Origin: Parelaphostrongylus tenuis | Taxonomy: Eukaryota > Nematoda > Chromadorea > Rhabditida > Metastrongylidae | DNA length: 64,000 bases | NCBI GenBank assembly: GCA_019055375.1 | Contig: JAHQIW010006986.1 | Coordinates: 1-64,000 of the forward strand | Reading direction: 5' to 3' | In this document: positions 35,331 through 48,214 of the stretch, piece after piece | Layout of the letters: every line of letters starts with the position of its first letter | Numbering within the stretch: the first letter of the stretch is position 1 | Notes under the pieces: model-generated | What the model was told of the DNA's origin: nothing | The model's input: the letters and a program-made list of their open reading frames with translations, nothing else | Databases searched by the model: none | Position numbers and translations under genes: made by a program

Positions 35331-35602
35331 AATCCACTATTTTGAGACCTCGCTTCCACCATATAGGTGCCATAAAAAACCTCATGAAAAGCACAACATA
35401 GTTTATCCGATTATATTGTTTTGAGGAAATCTCAAAATTGTCGAATGAAAGGTATTGTTACACAGAAATATTCTTTAAGCCAAAAACCCTATATGCAATG
35501 TGAAATCAAAATAAACGGTAGCATTTAAATTAATGAACTTCGTCTAGCTTCTCAGTTTTGCTATACGATGGGTATTCCATTGTGCTACCACCTCTCATAT
35601 AA

Positions 35603-38600
35603 ATGAAGCAGATGCTTTGTCTGGAAACACTGATTTTGATGCTTCTACTAATTTATGCGTATTCTCTATGTTCATCGCTTTTTCCTGACACTTTCACCCA
35701 CTTTTTCCTCTGCTCCATGTTATGGAAGACGTTGAAAACCAGCTACGGTGCACAAGCCAATGATGTTCAATATCCCAACACCAAAGTATATTGCACTGTT
35801 ATCAAATAATTTCTATGCTCATTGATCTTGAAAAAGACGTGGATCACCATAGTGACTGCTGCGAAAAAAACAGGCAAATGTCCATCCAAATTGACTCTAG
35901 AGCTTTGAGAGAAGTCTTTGTTCTTCAGGAGATTAGTGCATTATTTGAAGTCTCCGCTCAAGTTATCATGAGACAAGATGAACTTCAATGTGGAGCGGCT
36001 CAGATCAGTCGTGAAATAGACGAGACGAGTCGAAACATCAGCCGAATGAATTAGTTTTCTTCCGAATTCATGCTATCGGGCAATCAATAACGTAAATAGA
36101 ATGTTTGCACCAACTTATGGCTTTGAGTGACCATGAGGACATTGAAAACATTGGTCACAAATGAATACAACAAGGAATTTTATTCGGCCTTCCCCAATGG
36201 ATCTAAAGAGAGTAAGTCGAAAGGAGTTGCGCTAACGAAGCTGATTCCGACAGGGCTAAGGTAATTACTAAACTGTGCAGTATTGCGTACTGTGTATGGT
36301 ATGTTTTTCGACTATGTGACCAAACTGTGTATTATTCATTTTGTGAAATCCAGACGTTCGATGACAAACATTCTGGTAAAAGGTCGAGTGATTCTCTTCA
36401 TATTGAGAAAACCGATGTATTTGTATGAATTATTAACGACTGGCATTCGAGATGAAGCTGTGAAAAGAATAAAAAATATAGCAAAATGAGAAGGATCACT
36501 TCTTCAAATCGTGAATTTCGACCAAATTTGCAAGAAATTTCTGATGGATATAGAGCTGAAAAAATACCAGAAATTGCACTTTTCCATTCGCATGCAATCC
36601 TTTTTGTTAGTCTAGAAACCAGATTTGACAAGTTTTTTGGTTCAGAGCCGTTTGCTGAGTCATGTAAGCCATTATAAGAAGAAAGGCCGTAAAAAATCAA
36701 CTATGAAACCGTATTTGTGAACAAGGGCGCAGAATAAAACTTGAACAAGAACGCTGCGCTGCTCAGCGGATACTGCCGTTCAGGGGAAAGACCATGCTAA
36801 AAATTAGTGTGTAGTTGGCTTAGTGGTACCAACTATTATGGACAAAGTGCGGAACGAAATAAAAGAAATTGCGCAGAGAAATGCCATCAGTTAGAATACA
36901 AGAAATGCAGAAGTGAGGTAGTGTACGCCTAAGAAAATCATCAAAAGCAAAAGGACATTTGAAGAGCTCACAGAGGCTAAAACGTCTCTTGTATGTGATT
37001 TAACGTCGTCGTCAATGTCTTAAAGGCAAACGAATCTATTTCTTTTGATCACTAATTTTCTCACAGCAGTCGTTTTGAAGAGATAGGTTTTATAAGAAAT
37101 AAACATCTTCTGCCACCTAATGAGTTTCAAATTATTTGTTAAATATGTTCAGCAAGACTTAATTCTGTCTTTCTGACCTTTTTCCTCTCACAATCGTTTT
37201 ATTCTTTTTTTCAATGATCAACGAATTCGATTATGGTACGAGGATGACACGCAAATTCCGAATCACTTGAGCACAAAGGAATATTTGATGATAAATCATG
37301 GAACGATTACTCACAAGTTCAAAACTGTGCTACCGTGCACGTTATATACAAAGCTATAAGAGTTTTTGTTGCAATAAGACTACAGAGAATCCATCGTATA
37401 AGAAAAAGTTTGCTCGTATTCTCGAGAGTTTCATCGCTGGTTCAGATGAAAAAACATTGGTAGAGTATTCATTCCAACCACATATCTAGCGAAGACTCTG
37501 AAATATTACTTTCATCTGTTAGAGCAAACTGCTGTGGAAAATTATGATTTTTTCACAAGAATAAGCAGAAATTGGATTTTCTATTAGCAACTGACACTTA
37601 TTCACATAACGATCGTCAATAAACATTACCAGAAGGCAGGTTGTTCTATAAATCACTAAAATAATGCACAAGTTCTAAACGTAATCGTATCAAAGGGCAA
37701 CCAACATATTTTCTGAGATCCCGTGAATTACAAAGACGGCCTATGCTAATTGAGGCGCTGTGCTGCTTTGGTCCCGCTCTGGAACCACTAAGCTTCGGCT
37801 CCCCCGAGACTGAATATTTCTGCAAGAAATGTCTGTAACAAACTCAGTTCAGCTGCCATGTTGCAACCTATTAGTATGGCTTTTTCAGATTTGAATAAAC
37901 CCTAAACGACCCGAATGATTTTGATGAGCTTGGAAAGGCGAAACAGTTTGCTAGTACTGCAGAAGTGCCATGCGAGACCTCGAAATAGCGAGACTTGAAA
38001 CATGTTATCGAGTTATCAGATTACTATTGTTATTGAGCGAGGTCTATATGAACAATCTAGAGTAGAGGTACTCGACCAATATTTGGCAGGATTCATGGTG
38101 ACGAAAAGTTCACTAAAAAGCAATTAAATCCCTGCACATAGAAAAGCTGAAAGATCGTGGGTAGTGCATGCTTTGGAACAAAATGAATGCCAATAGGCTA
38201 TTACAGCGCGATTGATGAACATGATGTCGGGAATTTTACGTAAATAGAGAAACAAAGTAGTAAGAAGAGAAATTTTGTTTAACTGGATCAGTTTCATGCA
38301 TGCCATAGTAGCGCTTCTCAAATTCACAAATTTAGAATAAAAGCTTCTATAAACTCATTTAAACTTATTGGTGAAACCTAACTTCTCCAAATTTCAATAG
38401 ATGGTCGGCAGCAACCGCCAACACTAACAATATATTACGGAGCACCATCATTGTCATGTAGACGAAATATTGCGTCCCAATCGCTCTCAGTATGAGTCTC
38501 GAAGCAATATTGGTGAAGAGGTATACGCCGTGGGTATGAAAAATCCAATTTCACAATGTCAAGCAAAGCGGGAGAAATAATATGTAAAGTTTTTTAGCTT

Positions 38601-38966
38601 TCAATTCATTCGGTAGAATTCACTAAAAGCTGCGATATGTTAAGCTAGACTTGGCAATCTTACATTATAATTAGTTGCAAAAGACTTAGGACACTCATTG
38701 AGATACATTATACTCACTACTTTCGCACACATCATGCTAAATCATCAATCATTTACTTCTTTCAGATCATCAGCTGTGCACAATTTCGAGACTTAGAAGA
38801 TAGCCTGACTCTGTGGCTTTGTGAGAGAGGCCAGGACAATCAGTTATTACATCATTGCTCTAAACAATTGAAATTACAATTATTCAACAATGAGAAAAAG
38901 GTTTATGAGTTTTTCGCCACCGTATGCACTCAGGCCATTTCGAAGTGTCGCAAAGACCTTGGATAA
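35603..38966 (+). CDS. Secreted cysteine-rich protein, three exons, 116 residues
   Basis: Exons are 35603-35658, 36824-36917 and 38766-38966 (stop TAA), with matching phases. Exon 1 is a leader (MKQMLCLETLILMLLLIY). Exon 2 reads AGTNYYGQSAERNKR then NCAEKCHQLEYKKCRSE. Exon 3, after a strong CTTCTTTCAG acceptor, reads IISCAQFRDLEDSLTLWLCE and continues with further cysteines to CTQAISKCRKDLG. Eight mature cysteines suggest disulfides. The last two exons look reliable; pairing with this leader exon depends on a weak donor (GC|GTATTC). Long ambiguous frames lie inside intron 1. Family unknown. Confidence 0.48.
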
Positions 38967-39427
38967 GAATTGTATCGCAATCCATTTTTTAACCTTGTAC
39001 GAGACACGGACTTTACCAGTTTTATAGACTTCCAGCGATCATTAGAAACCTTTAATTCTGGTAAATCCAGTTATGTGCCTACTTTTGAGAATGCTCTTTT
39101 AGTGCGCTATAGCAGCGAGAATAAGAATGAGTTTCACATTAGTTGTCCATTTTTTGCTCCATACGATGAGAGGATGAAATATCTCAGTTTTAGCGGCAAA
39201 CAAGAAACAACTATCGCTGAAGAGCGAGAAGAAGGTTACTTTCTCACTTTTGGACTTAGGCTTAGATTTAGGCTCCATATAGCAACTCCCGCATGGCTTT
39301 GTTGCTATTTTATTCCTTTTGGCCTATGGGTACTGTGCTATTAACATGATTGTATAAGGTTCACGTTACGGAGGTTGGAGTTGGATTCTTCTTGGGCGCT
39401 CCACGGACAAGACCTACCAGGACCTAC

Positions 39428-39515
39428 AGTAAGCAGATATAGATCGTTCTCTTTGCTACCGTTTGATATCATTGTAACATCGGCACCGAGAAATGGGTGA
39501 TCACCAAGTTGCGCT
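39428..39515 (-). CDS. Candidate internal exon
   Basis: A CCCTTTCAACACAG acceptor and a GTAGGT donor bound the frame AQLGDHPFLGADVTMISNGS then KENDLYLLT. An adjacent minus frame just upstream (VKCGTARFTLGSEYH) is also open but in another phase. It could be the remains of one gene or of a repeat. Confidence 0.3.
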
Positions 39516-40075
39516 CTGTGTTGAAAGGGAGTGGAGACGACCACCAGGTGGCGGAACTTTACAACAAACCACGTGGTATTCGCTACCGAGGGTAAAGCGC
39601 GCAGTCCCACATTTAACCTTCATAAATAGTTTCACTGTCCTTCAATGGCAACAACACACTGTTCGTTCGCCCGGTGATTTTACGAAGACTACATGAAACA
39701 TCCAAAACATCCACGCTCCATATAAGGTGATCGTGCCCCACATTCGTTATAGTACTTACAAAAAGTTCGAGAACGATGTCCAGAATCGACGTCGGTGCCC
39801 TCAGATTCCTCCGTCACTCTTGCTGTTATCCTAATTTTGTGAGTTCGCATACCTACTGTTCCTTCCTTCCTGTTACTGACTCATCGTTTAGTGATCCTGC
39901 TATCTTGTTGCTTCAATCAATCGTTCATTATCTTGTCATTACTCTTGAATATAATTGTCGAATCTCAGTCTGTGGGCGCATGAGAAGACATAGTTTCCTG
40001 TTATGTAATCTACCCGTGGCGTCAGGAATTTGTACATATTGTTCAATATCGTTATTGTAACATTTGTTCTTTTAG

Positions 40076-40370
40076 GTTGTTCGTCTTAGACGAACTATTT
40101 CGTTATACTTACACCACACACTCACTAGTCGTATATCACCAACCGCTACTTGGAATAATAGTGTCGTTAGTGGATAAATTTATAATGAATCCCGTATCCT
40201 CAGAAGAACGAGCAACAACCTTCCTAAGACCCACGTGGCATTTAAGGACGAGTAAAAGGCCAGAACCATTATACTCCATAGCGGATTCATTAGGAAAGGG
40301 GAACTGTCTGAATCGTACTCTTCATTTCGACCGTTTTCTTGAGACCACGCTCAAACTTCAATATGCCTAA
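40076..40370 (+). CDS. Candidate terminal exon of an unknown gene
   Basis: An excellent acceptor (CATTTGTTCTTTTAG) opens a 98-codon frame (LFVLDELFRYTYTTHS ... FIMNPVSSEERATTFLRPTW ... LKLQYA, stop TAA). The last 15 codons run into the arm of a hairpin repeat (see 40632-40769), so the true end may differ. A second frame from the same acceptor stays open for 33 codons. Confidence 0.3.
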
Positions 40371-40420
40371 AAATCATTTTAGAGCCACGCATGTGGTTTG
40401 TTATAGGACAACTTATAGAA

Positions 40421-40463
40421 CCCGATACACGTGCTTCGACCTTGACAGTCTCATCAGCCGGGC
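40421..40463 (-). ncRNA. Hammerhead ribozyme, mildly degraded
   Basis: Minus strand: CTGATGA (complement of 40451-40457), stem II GAC...GTC, GAAG in place of GAAA, and CACGTG stem III. Stem I is CCCGG against TCGGG (five pairs with one wobble). The change at position 15.1 gives a G-U pair with 16.1, so activity is doubtful. Confidence 0.55.
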
Positions 40464-40631
40464 GGTAGCCTACGTCTCTAGCTAATCCTTTCGGAAGAAT
40501 CCAACCCCATACTAAGAGTAGGCGATGACGAACATTTTAAACATTTCCTCAAGTGGTAATGTCACTGAATGGGCAGTGATGCACACTCGATTGCTCCTGG
40601 CTATTACCGTTAATCTATCATACCTTTCGTT

Positions 40632-40770
40632 TTGGGCGTTTTCTCAAGACCACGCTCAAATTTCAATATGCTTGATAATCATTTTTTGTGCTCTATAACA
40701 GATACATGCATGGCTCAAAAAATGACTAACAAGCATATTGAAGTTTGAACGTGGTCTTCACAAAACACTC
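40632..40770. repeat. Hairpin MITE-like element
   Basis: TCTCAAGACCACGCTCAAAT with TTCAATATGCTTGATAATCATTTTTT is the inverted copy of 40720-40769 (AAAAAATGACTAACAAGCAT, ATTGAAGTTTGAACGTGGTC). Arms are about 48 bp, loop about 35 bp. A single arm recurs at 40335-40380. Confidence 0.7.
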
Positions 40771-41399
40771 GACACGAATGTCTCTGAATCGTCTTAAACT
40801 CAGATGCCTTAGATCTGGTGTGAGTGAAACGGTTTTTGCATTATTATCCTCTTCGTTATGTTTTATGCGCCTAATGGAGCATTTTATAAGTCTTCAACTT
40901 TCCCAACTAGATGTTTTTTGTAGAAACGCAAAGTGGTCCGCACGATTTGTCAATGCATTCGTCTTCACTGCTTCCCAAGAGATTTGGTATTTCGTAAAAA
41001 AGCTCGTAAAATCGTCATCTCTATTGTCGTAGCAAATTATACATTCATACGTTGCTCAGAGACGGTTATAGAAACGATTGTGGTTAGCTGGGGCCTTGGG
41101 GTATTTGGTTGTATCATTACTGCTATTAACTTTACTAAACCGTCCTTTCTGACATCGTTTCATAGCTAGGTTTATGCTAGACTTATTGATCAGAAATGAA
41201 AAACCAGATAAGCTGAACCATAATTCCACTAAATTTGTCTTTTGGGAACATCGTTTTCCCTCTATATTCATCTACTCTGAGAAGCTGCTATTACTTCGAA
41301 GCCATAGAAAATGGCACTTTTTGCGTGCAATCTAGGGACTCCTGCCTGCGCTTTTTTCTTGTACACACCTTCGAAACATCTTTTTACACAAGTGGACAT

Positions 41400-41531
<132 letters not shown>

Positions 41532-41668
41532 ATCAATAAGATAAGAAATCATATATTACTTGGCTTTTAGTATCAAAGTTTGTGTTGTAGGCTAGTCGAA
41601 TAGCTTGCTTCGGACGTCAGAAAAAAAAAACTGCGCGGCCGGTGTAAAACATAATTTTAATTTAGGTG

Positions 41669-41970
41669 TTACACCGTTGTGAAAAAGTCTTTTTTGAAAA
41701 AAGGTTGTAGCGCAGTTGCTAAAGACTTGAGCTTCAAATCATTACTAAGACTCTTATGGAAACTTCTTGCCCAGTGGAAAAAGTCGTTTCTTGATTTGTT
41801 CCCATATAACATATAAGACCCTGAAATTATTATAATCATAGCTGTTTTGACTATCTCATCGTTTGACGTAACAGAATTGAAAAACACTTTTGATCCATTC
41901 ATTAACCTCCCTGAGAGGCAATTTTCCAAATATTGAACACGATAATTTCCTTCGATCCGCACTTCTCCAA
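41669..41970 (-). CDS. Candidate terminal exon, 99 codons
   Basis: A GCATGCTCAG acceptor opens GEVRIEGNYRVQYLENCLSG ... SNDEIVKTAMIIIISGS ... FHWARSFHKSLSNDLK, and the frame stops at TAA. There is no ATG near the acceptor, so earlier exons would be needed. The next minus-strand exons upstream (42583 onward) end in their own stop and belong to another gene. Confidence 0.33.
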
Positions 41971-42582
41971 CTGAGCATGCATCTTATTCTGTTTGCATTG
42001 AAGACAAGAGCAGAGTACTCGCATTCTTCTGCCCGCTAACTTTCGGTTACCATTTGTTAGGGGGCTTAATTTGTGTGGTCATCTTCGCTTTACGAATTTC
42101 AGAATAATTTAGTGTTTCGAACAACGGTGAGGAAAATAGATAGATTATGTCTAACTATGACAATCTTTCGGTTCGATGACAGAACCTCTTCAAAGAGGAG
42201 GTCGTTACTACGTTAGGAAACATTTTCCGGGGTCGGCTATCTACTAACATGGGAATCGATGGAATAATTATGTTTTTCTGATGCGCAGACACGAGCTTTT
42301 TAGAACTAAGATATATTTAACACAATGCAGTGCAATAATGACTAACTTCTCGGTGATTCCGCTTTCTTCAGAGCTTGAAATGGTTAAATTGACTCGTAAT
42401 GTACTCAGTCAATCACTTCCATGTCTAAAACAGAAAAATGTGGTAAATTAACACTGAAAAAGGCGAAACTAACAAGCACTATTAATCAGTAAATTTTTTT
42501 GTCAAAAATCCCGTGTTTACTGAGTAAGACAACACGAAAATAGTTGGACGACGCTGACGTTTATAGATCGTCGTTGACTTGC

Positions 42583-43241
42583 TTAATGAAGCATATTCGG
42601 CAAACGTTTGGGTTTTTCGACGAGCAGCTTGTAGTCTTCGATCGCAAATTTCCTCATGCATCCGTCATGTGACAGCAGAAAGTCGTTGGTTTTCTCATTG
42701 TAGTAACGACTTATCTCCTTCTTGAATAAGAAAAAATTAGAATTCACTTCCTATTTTGAGTCTAAATCAAGCCTTCGACTGTGAAGCCTATTAACAGATG
42801 CACTTAGTTCTTCAGAGAAGGGTGGCACTTCGAAATCGTCAGAGAATCGAAATGTTCTCCTTATAAAGATGTGATGGACGTCGGATGAACCCTGCTGCTA
42901 AATAACCCTCGCATCGGCTTTTTTCCCGGAAAAAAGAAGTCTCATGGGAGAGTTGCATGGGACAGAAGTACGGTAAGGAGCTTTTTGGCTCTGCACTTAC
43001 TTTTCATAGCTCTTCGTAATCAGGAAGTGAACTGTTCAACTATAGACTCTCGAAAAAACTTTTTTTGCCGATCTTTCATCCAAGAAAATGAGCTCTTCTA
43101 GGTTGCCATCATCACTATACAACTCGATAAATAACAGTTGACAACACCGTTCTTCGTTTGACGTCAAGAAGATTAATGCAAAAACAATGTAATGCGATTT
43201 TTTATGCAACAGTGAGCAACAGATGAGCGGCAAAAGCTCTG
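42583..43241 (-). CDS. Gene fragment, two to three exons at the 3' end, function unknown
   Basis: The last exon 42583-42720 follows a TTTTTTCTTATTCAAG acceptor and reads KEISRYYNEKTNDFLLSHDG, then CMRKFAIEDYKLLVEKPKRL, stop TAA. The previous exon 42796-42897 (GSSDVHHIFIRRTFRFSDDF, EVPPFSEELSAS) has a TTATTTAG acceptor; its donor GTTAAT is weak. The 75-bp intron and phase 0 join fit. A further exon near 43056-43241 (EELIFLDERSAKK) could join in phase 0. The two last exons look like real protein, but no family is recognised. Confidence 0.48.
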
Positions 43242-43619
43242 CTATTTAATTGGCTTGTGTGAGTCTTCTTATTTCCTATTTATTGCAAAGCTTTCGCATG
43301 AAATTTCATGCGATCAGTGGCCTTCGAAAGGACATGTGGATTGTAATGTGAGCGGACTATTCTGGTAGTGTGAAAGTAGGCAAGAAGCAGTTTTCATAGC
43401 AATTTGTGATCCTAATGATTTAATATGTTCCCAGTGACGTTGTCTGGAAAACAAGTGCGGAAGCTTCCAGTGTGTGGGATATTGAGGAAACTATACCGAG
43501 TGGCTCAATCAAGTTTCACGAAAAGCTGACCAAATAGGGAAAGCACAGTTTATAGGTTTTAGAAATTCAGGCTCTGCAAAGGACTATAAATTCTCCACAT
43601 TGCTTTTATTGCGTTTTTG

Positions 43620-43670
43620 CAACATAACGCTTCATAAGTGCCATGTTTCGGCCTTATCAAAAGTTTTTTC
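43620..43670 (-). ncRNA. Hammerhead relic
   Basis: Only the GGCCGAAACATGGCAC half, complement of about 43631-43647, and a degenerate TTGATAAGG core remain. It is recognisable by comparison with the other copies. Confidence 0.35.
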
Positions 43671-45289
43671 CAGATTTTGCACTTCAATATAATTCAAAGG
43701 TCCATCTCTTGGAGTGCTATATGCTTTACTTAAATGCATGTTTAAGAGCATGATTTCGTCAGAACAAAACAAATCGACATGGCAGCCTAAAATTTTGACT
43801 CATTAAACGCTCAAAATGCAGTTCAAATGTTATGTTACTGCGTATTGTCCGAAAATTCTTGTGGGGTATCGAGGAATGTGAGAGAGAGTGCAAAACAGCG
43901 GGTCGCTGATGACGTTCAAAATGGCGCAGTGCGTGTGCGCGTCTTCGGTGACGGGCGTCATGGTGGTTCGACTTCCGTGACAGATTAACAGCGTTCGTTG
44001 ATGACATTGCATTAACCACCGAGATTTCTGATCTCTGTGATTACCATTCATGCAACACCAACTGAGAACGAGCAAATTTTTGGTACCGATCCACTTGCGA
44101 GGTGGTAGTGGAGACTTTCCACGAGGTTTTTGATATGACTTTGATAAATGCCTCTAAATAGAAGGAAGAAATTCTGAGTTTACTACTATTAGTCTTCTTA
44201 GAATGGTGTATAGTAATGATCTGATAAAGAACAATCAAATAATTTTGAACACTTTACATTCAGAAACTGAAGATCAAATAAATCCAAACTGGTCATGTAC
44301 AATCATTGATAAAAGCTTTCTGCAAGCAATGACGGTAGTTTTGAAGAAAACACATGCGCTGTGTTTGCAACTGTAGACTCAAGGTGATCGACACCAATAC
44401 ATATGTACCTTTTTAGAAATTCTTTCATCAGAAAAATAGGAGGAAACCTGGACACAATAATAGCTGAAGATGGCAGAGTATATCACTCGGGCAACAATCA
44501 TACATTACAAATTCACCACAAATCATAGCACAGCCGATGGCAAGATCAGCAGCCAGGGAATACCGCTTTGAAAGTCTCTACACATGCTTCAGATTAAATA
44601 CATCCAAGTCGTCACTTTGAGGAAATTTAAAAGAGCTTAATCTCAGAAACAAACTAAATACTTGAATCAGAATTCAATCAATACATCAGTAATTATTATG
44701 GTTTTGCACAACCCTTTAGTTTCGTTTTTCGTTTCTCGTTGTAACCTGTTCTCATATGATGAACAACCATATTGAACAATCTGAATGAACAACATTATTA
44801 GCTGCTGAGTAACACAACAGAGAAGAACTTGCTAGATTTCTTCAAAGCAACTACATATACCTTTGATATGCGAGTATCAATTCTGCTCGTTTCCCATCAT
44901 CTGTTACGTAACTACAAAGCGCCTCGTCGATTGTCTCCGCCATGCATACCTTCAAATATCGAAACGGTCGATAGTTCGACGAAAAAGAAAAGAACAGATC
45001 AAAATCAATAAGATTTCTGGTGCTCCTTTCTATAATCTAAGTGAACAAGATTGCAATCATCGATAATTCAAAAGAAACCAGCAGGTCCAAAATGAACAAA
45101 CGTTTGACATTGGTTTGACGTGGCGAACTGCTTCCTTTAGATAGTCATACTACTCTTCGGTTCACAAAGTGAGAAAGATCTTAAAAAAGCTTGACACGCT
45201 TCACACAGTGGATTTTGAAGGTATTTTCAAAGTGCCATATTGAAAAAACCTTTTTATAGTGCTGTAAAAAGATTAATCGTTGTGTGTAT

Positions 45290-45830
45290 CTTCTATCAGG
45301 TGATAAAGTAAATGCGGTTCATGCATTGTTCAAATGCGCCGTTTTATATGGAAATATATTATGAAATAAATGAGGTCAAGTTATAGATGACTTTTATGCT
45401 CCTTTTTCGCTTTACAATTTGTTGCCGTGACGTATTACTTGTTGTTGACTGTGAAAAGAATGTTAGACAATGAGCAAATTCGAGCAACTCCACAATTCGA
45501 ATTCGAAAGGGTCCCGTAAACCAGTAGAGACAATTTCACTATTAACAACGCCTCTGGCCCAGAATCTGCTAACGAACGTGAAATGCAGTGATGGAAGAGT
45601 TTTCGCATAGAAAAAGCAGTTGAACAATGTACAAACCGCACTACTTTTCCACCAACTCATTAGAAGTCATGGAAAGAACGGTAATCAAAGCTGTTCTTTT
45701 AGGACTATACGAGATGTTACAAGGAAAGCTCAACGTTGATCAATCCACCATCATCGCTATTTGAAGACAAATACAAAAGTAATTGCTGTTCAGAACACTG
45801 TGAAACCGCAATTGCTTTTGTATCAATTTA
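45290..45830 (+). mobile_element. Mariner remnant, same subfamily as 57860-58620
   Basis: ATGCATTGTTCAAATGCGCC near 45320 matches the leader at 57895, and GTGAAACCGCAATTGCTTTT near 45800 matches the transposase region at 58395 (GCGCAATTGCTTTTGCACC). The region between is degenerate. Confidence 0.5.
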
Positions 45831-46320
45831 ATACATGCCACATTGACTCAGCAGAGAATTTCTTCTAACATTACGAGAAACAACAACTGGTCAGATTTAC
45901 TTGAGAAATTTTGCTATGATTGATCGGTAAACGGCTAAAACAGCATGGTTCATCGAGTTATTATGTTTTGTTTTTTCTACTTCTAGTCCAGTGTTGCGCA
46001 ATTGGCAATCCCACTTAGCTAATGACAACAAGTAAAAAAGCACGTGTATGTACTGCTACAATATCATTGCTTGCGATTGTGTTTTAGACGACTTTGGTGA
46101 CATGTTCATTTGGTTCCGGTTCGATCCCATAAAAATGAATGGTGACACTCGAGTGATAGATTATGATTAATATGATAATTAAATTTACATCTAGAGATCT
46201 TTCATGGAACCTAAAATGAAGGTTAGGACCCCCCAAAAATAACTCTTGGCAAGTGTATATTGTACTGAAACAAAAACTTTTTGAAAGGTTCTTTCTTTAA
46301 TACCATCTGTTGAAACTCAC

Positions 46321-47012
46321 TAGAAAAATATCCCAAAAATTTGAATTGAAACCGCGTGCGATAAAATCAACGTGTCGGGCGCCTAGTTGTTCACAAGTTG
46401 ACCGGACGATGTCGTCATCGAGCTGCATCGTAATAACCTGGAACTGCTTTTTTTCTTCGTCGGACGTGCGAGAATATCGAGTCTTCGCTGAATTTAATAA
46501 GCATATTCTCTAGGAAACAGTGTGTATTACTTTCTCAACCTAGTGTAAATACACTCGTACTTACATCAGTTACTGCAAAGAAGAAAACAAAATTTTTGAA
46601 ACCGACTTTCCTTCAACCTCGGCATCATCAATCAACATATTTTTTGATAACTAAGCGAATTGGATGAGGTTGCCATGAATTTTTTCAACCGAGGTTTCAA
46701 CATTTTTATCTTCTTCGGAGTCGACTGTCCTCAGTTTGTCGCCCTCGCTAGGGTTTTCGCCTTTATTGTCGCTCGAGATGATTCTTCGCCGGTGTATCAC
46801 CTTTCAGATGAGAACCTGTATCGGCGACGTATTCATGTACACGACGATTGTTGATGATACTGAATGCCCGTTGATAATATTCTGTCTTTCACTGGACAGC
46901 CCACCCTGCAGTAGTCGGTATATTAGAATACCGACCTTTCCTTCAACCTTGGCACGCCAATCAAATATAATTTCCTCCTTGAATAGGCATGAGGTTTATA
47001 GAAAAAACTGCT
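46321..47012 (-). CDS. Globin-like gene, partial model
   Basis: The clear exon is 46321-46509 (63 codons), bounded by CTGTTTCCTAG and GTGAGT. It contains QFQVITMQLDDDIVR, then CEQLGARHVDFIARGFNSNF and WDIFL. The LGxRHV...GF...FWxxFL pattern is the F-helix to G-helix segment of nematode globins, with the proximal haem-ligand His in RHV. The visible segment alone cannot prove haem binding. Upstream minus-strand frames are acidic (SSDNKGENPSEGDKL, TVDSEEDKNVETS) and can join in phase 0. Still earlier, 46960-47012 reads KEEIIFDWRAKVEGK. Downstream, a TTTGTTTCAG acceptor at about 46275 gives only a 13-residue tail, so the 3' end is uncertain. Confidence 0.5.
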
Positions 47013-47529
47013 CTAAAAAGTACTTGAGGCTGCAACAATTATTGTGATTATGAAGAAGAATTTCCATTCAAGTAATTCACGCCTCGAATTACTTTCTTTG
47101 TATCGCTGTTTTCCTTCCTCGGATATTGTTGATAGAGTGACTGAACATTTTACTCAAAGATGAGACCAGGACAGAAATTCTGATTTTTTTCCACTGCTGA
47201 GCTGAGATTCGTTGTGGCTCGGACACGCTCTTCAGTGTTGGGCTGTCCTGGGCTGATATATACAAAAAAAGTTACATCTCAATATAAGGTCACCATAATA
47301 GAAATCAGTTCATTTTCAATTTGAAGTTTTGTTTTTTTAAGAGTAGGAAAATGTTTCAGTTGAATATGGCGAGCTAACCGTGGTAACATTTTCGTCATAA
47401 AGGGACAAGTAGATTAGCTAATATCAAGTACGTGACACACTTTCGTTCAAACGATCGAATGGAGGCAACTAAGAGAAACGGTTTCAGAGTTTATTGGTAG
47501 CTGCTTAACGCACATTTTAACACTACAAA

Positions 47530-47705
47530 TTTCCAGCACTTTTACTGTATTTTTCACAGTGTTGTGATGTTTCAAATCTACCTAGAAGATTGGCTGATGA
47601 GCAAAATTACGACCTCAGACGGGAATCGAACTCGCGTTTCATTCATACCGTCCATATTTTTGCTCACCATTCAATTCTGTTAGGCACATAGTAACTCAGA
47701 AAATT
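47530..47705. repeat. tRNA-like foldback MITE (copy 3)
   Basis: GATGAGCAAAATTACGACCT and TCCATATTTTTGCTCACCATTC form the inverted ends. The interior reversed has GAAACGCGAGTTCGATTCCC, a canonical box B. TTCACAGTGTTGTGATGTTTC on the left matches the other copies. Confidence 0.6.
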
Positions 47706-48214
47706 GGAGGTGGTGTTGGTAATCTGTACTAGGAAAAATTAGTCTAATTTTTGATTTTGTGGAGGAAAATGAATTCGAAATCTGCTTCTCTTATAAACAT
47801 TTACAAACTTTGGGCCCCTTTCTTCGGACTGTTGTAGACTGCACATTGCCTCCATTGGAAGCATTGTTTTTCTTTGCATCCGTTCTAATAGTCACCGTGT
47901 TGTTTTGATGTTTTCGGCATGGATGCACGTAAATTTCATCCTTAGTTATAATGAGTATAATTGACTATTATAATTGAATATGTGAAAAAATAATCAATGG
48001 GTAGAACACTGGATATAATTCAATAGCCATAATTAGATATATGGAAAATAAAGCACATTATTTACAAGACACGTAGAAGCAGCAGTAATTATAGGTGCAA
48101 AGACATTACACAACAGAATAAAATGAGGATTCGTGAGGCTAGATCTTTTAGAATTTGTTTTCTCAACCGCTTAAGCGGTGGTTTGACGTTACGAATATCC
48201 AATAATGTTGAGTG

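Noticed and set aside
37298..37489. Plus-strand frame with CYRARYIQSYKSFCC as an extra exon of the Cys-rich gene
   Set aside because: No acceptor of the right phase precedes it, and the two flanking exons join directly in phase 0.
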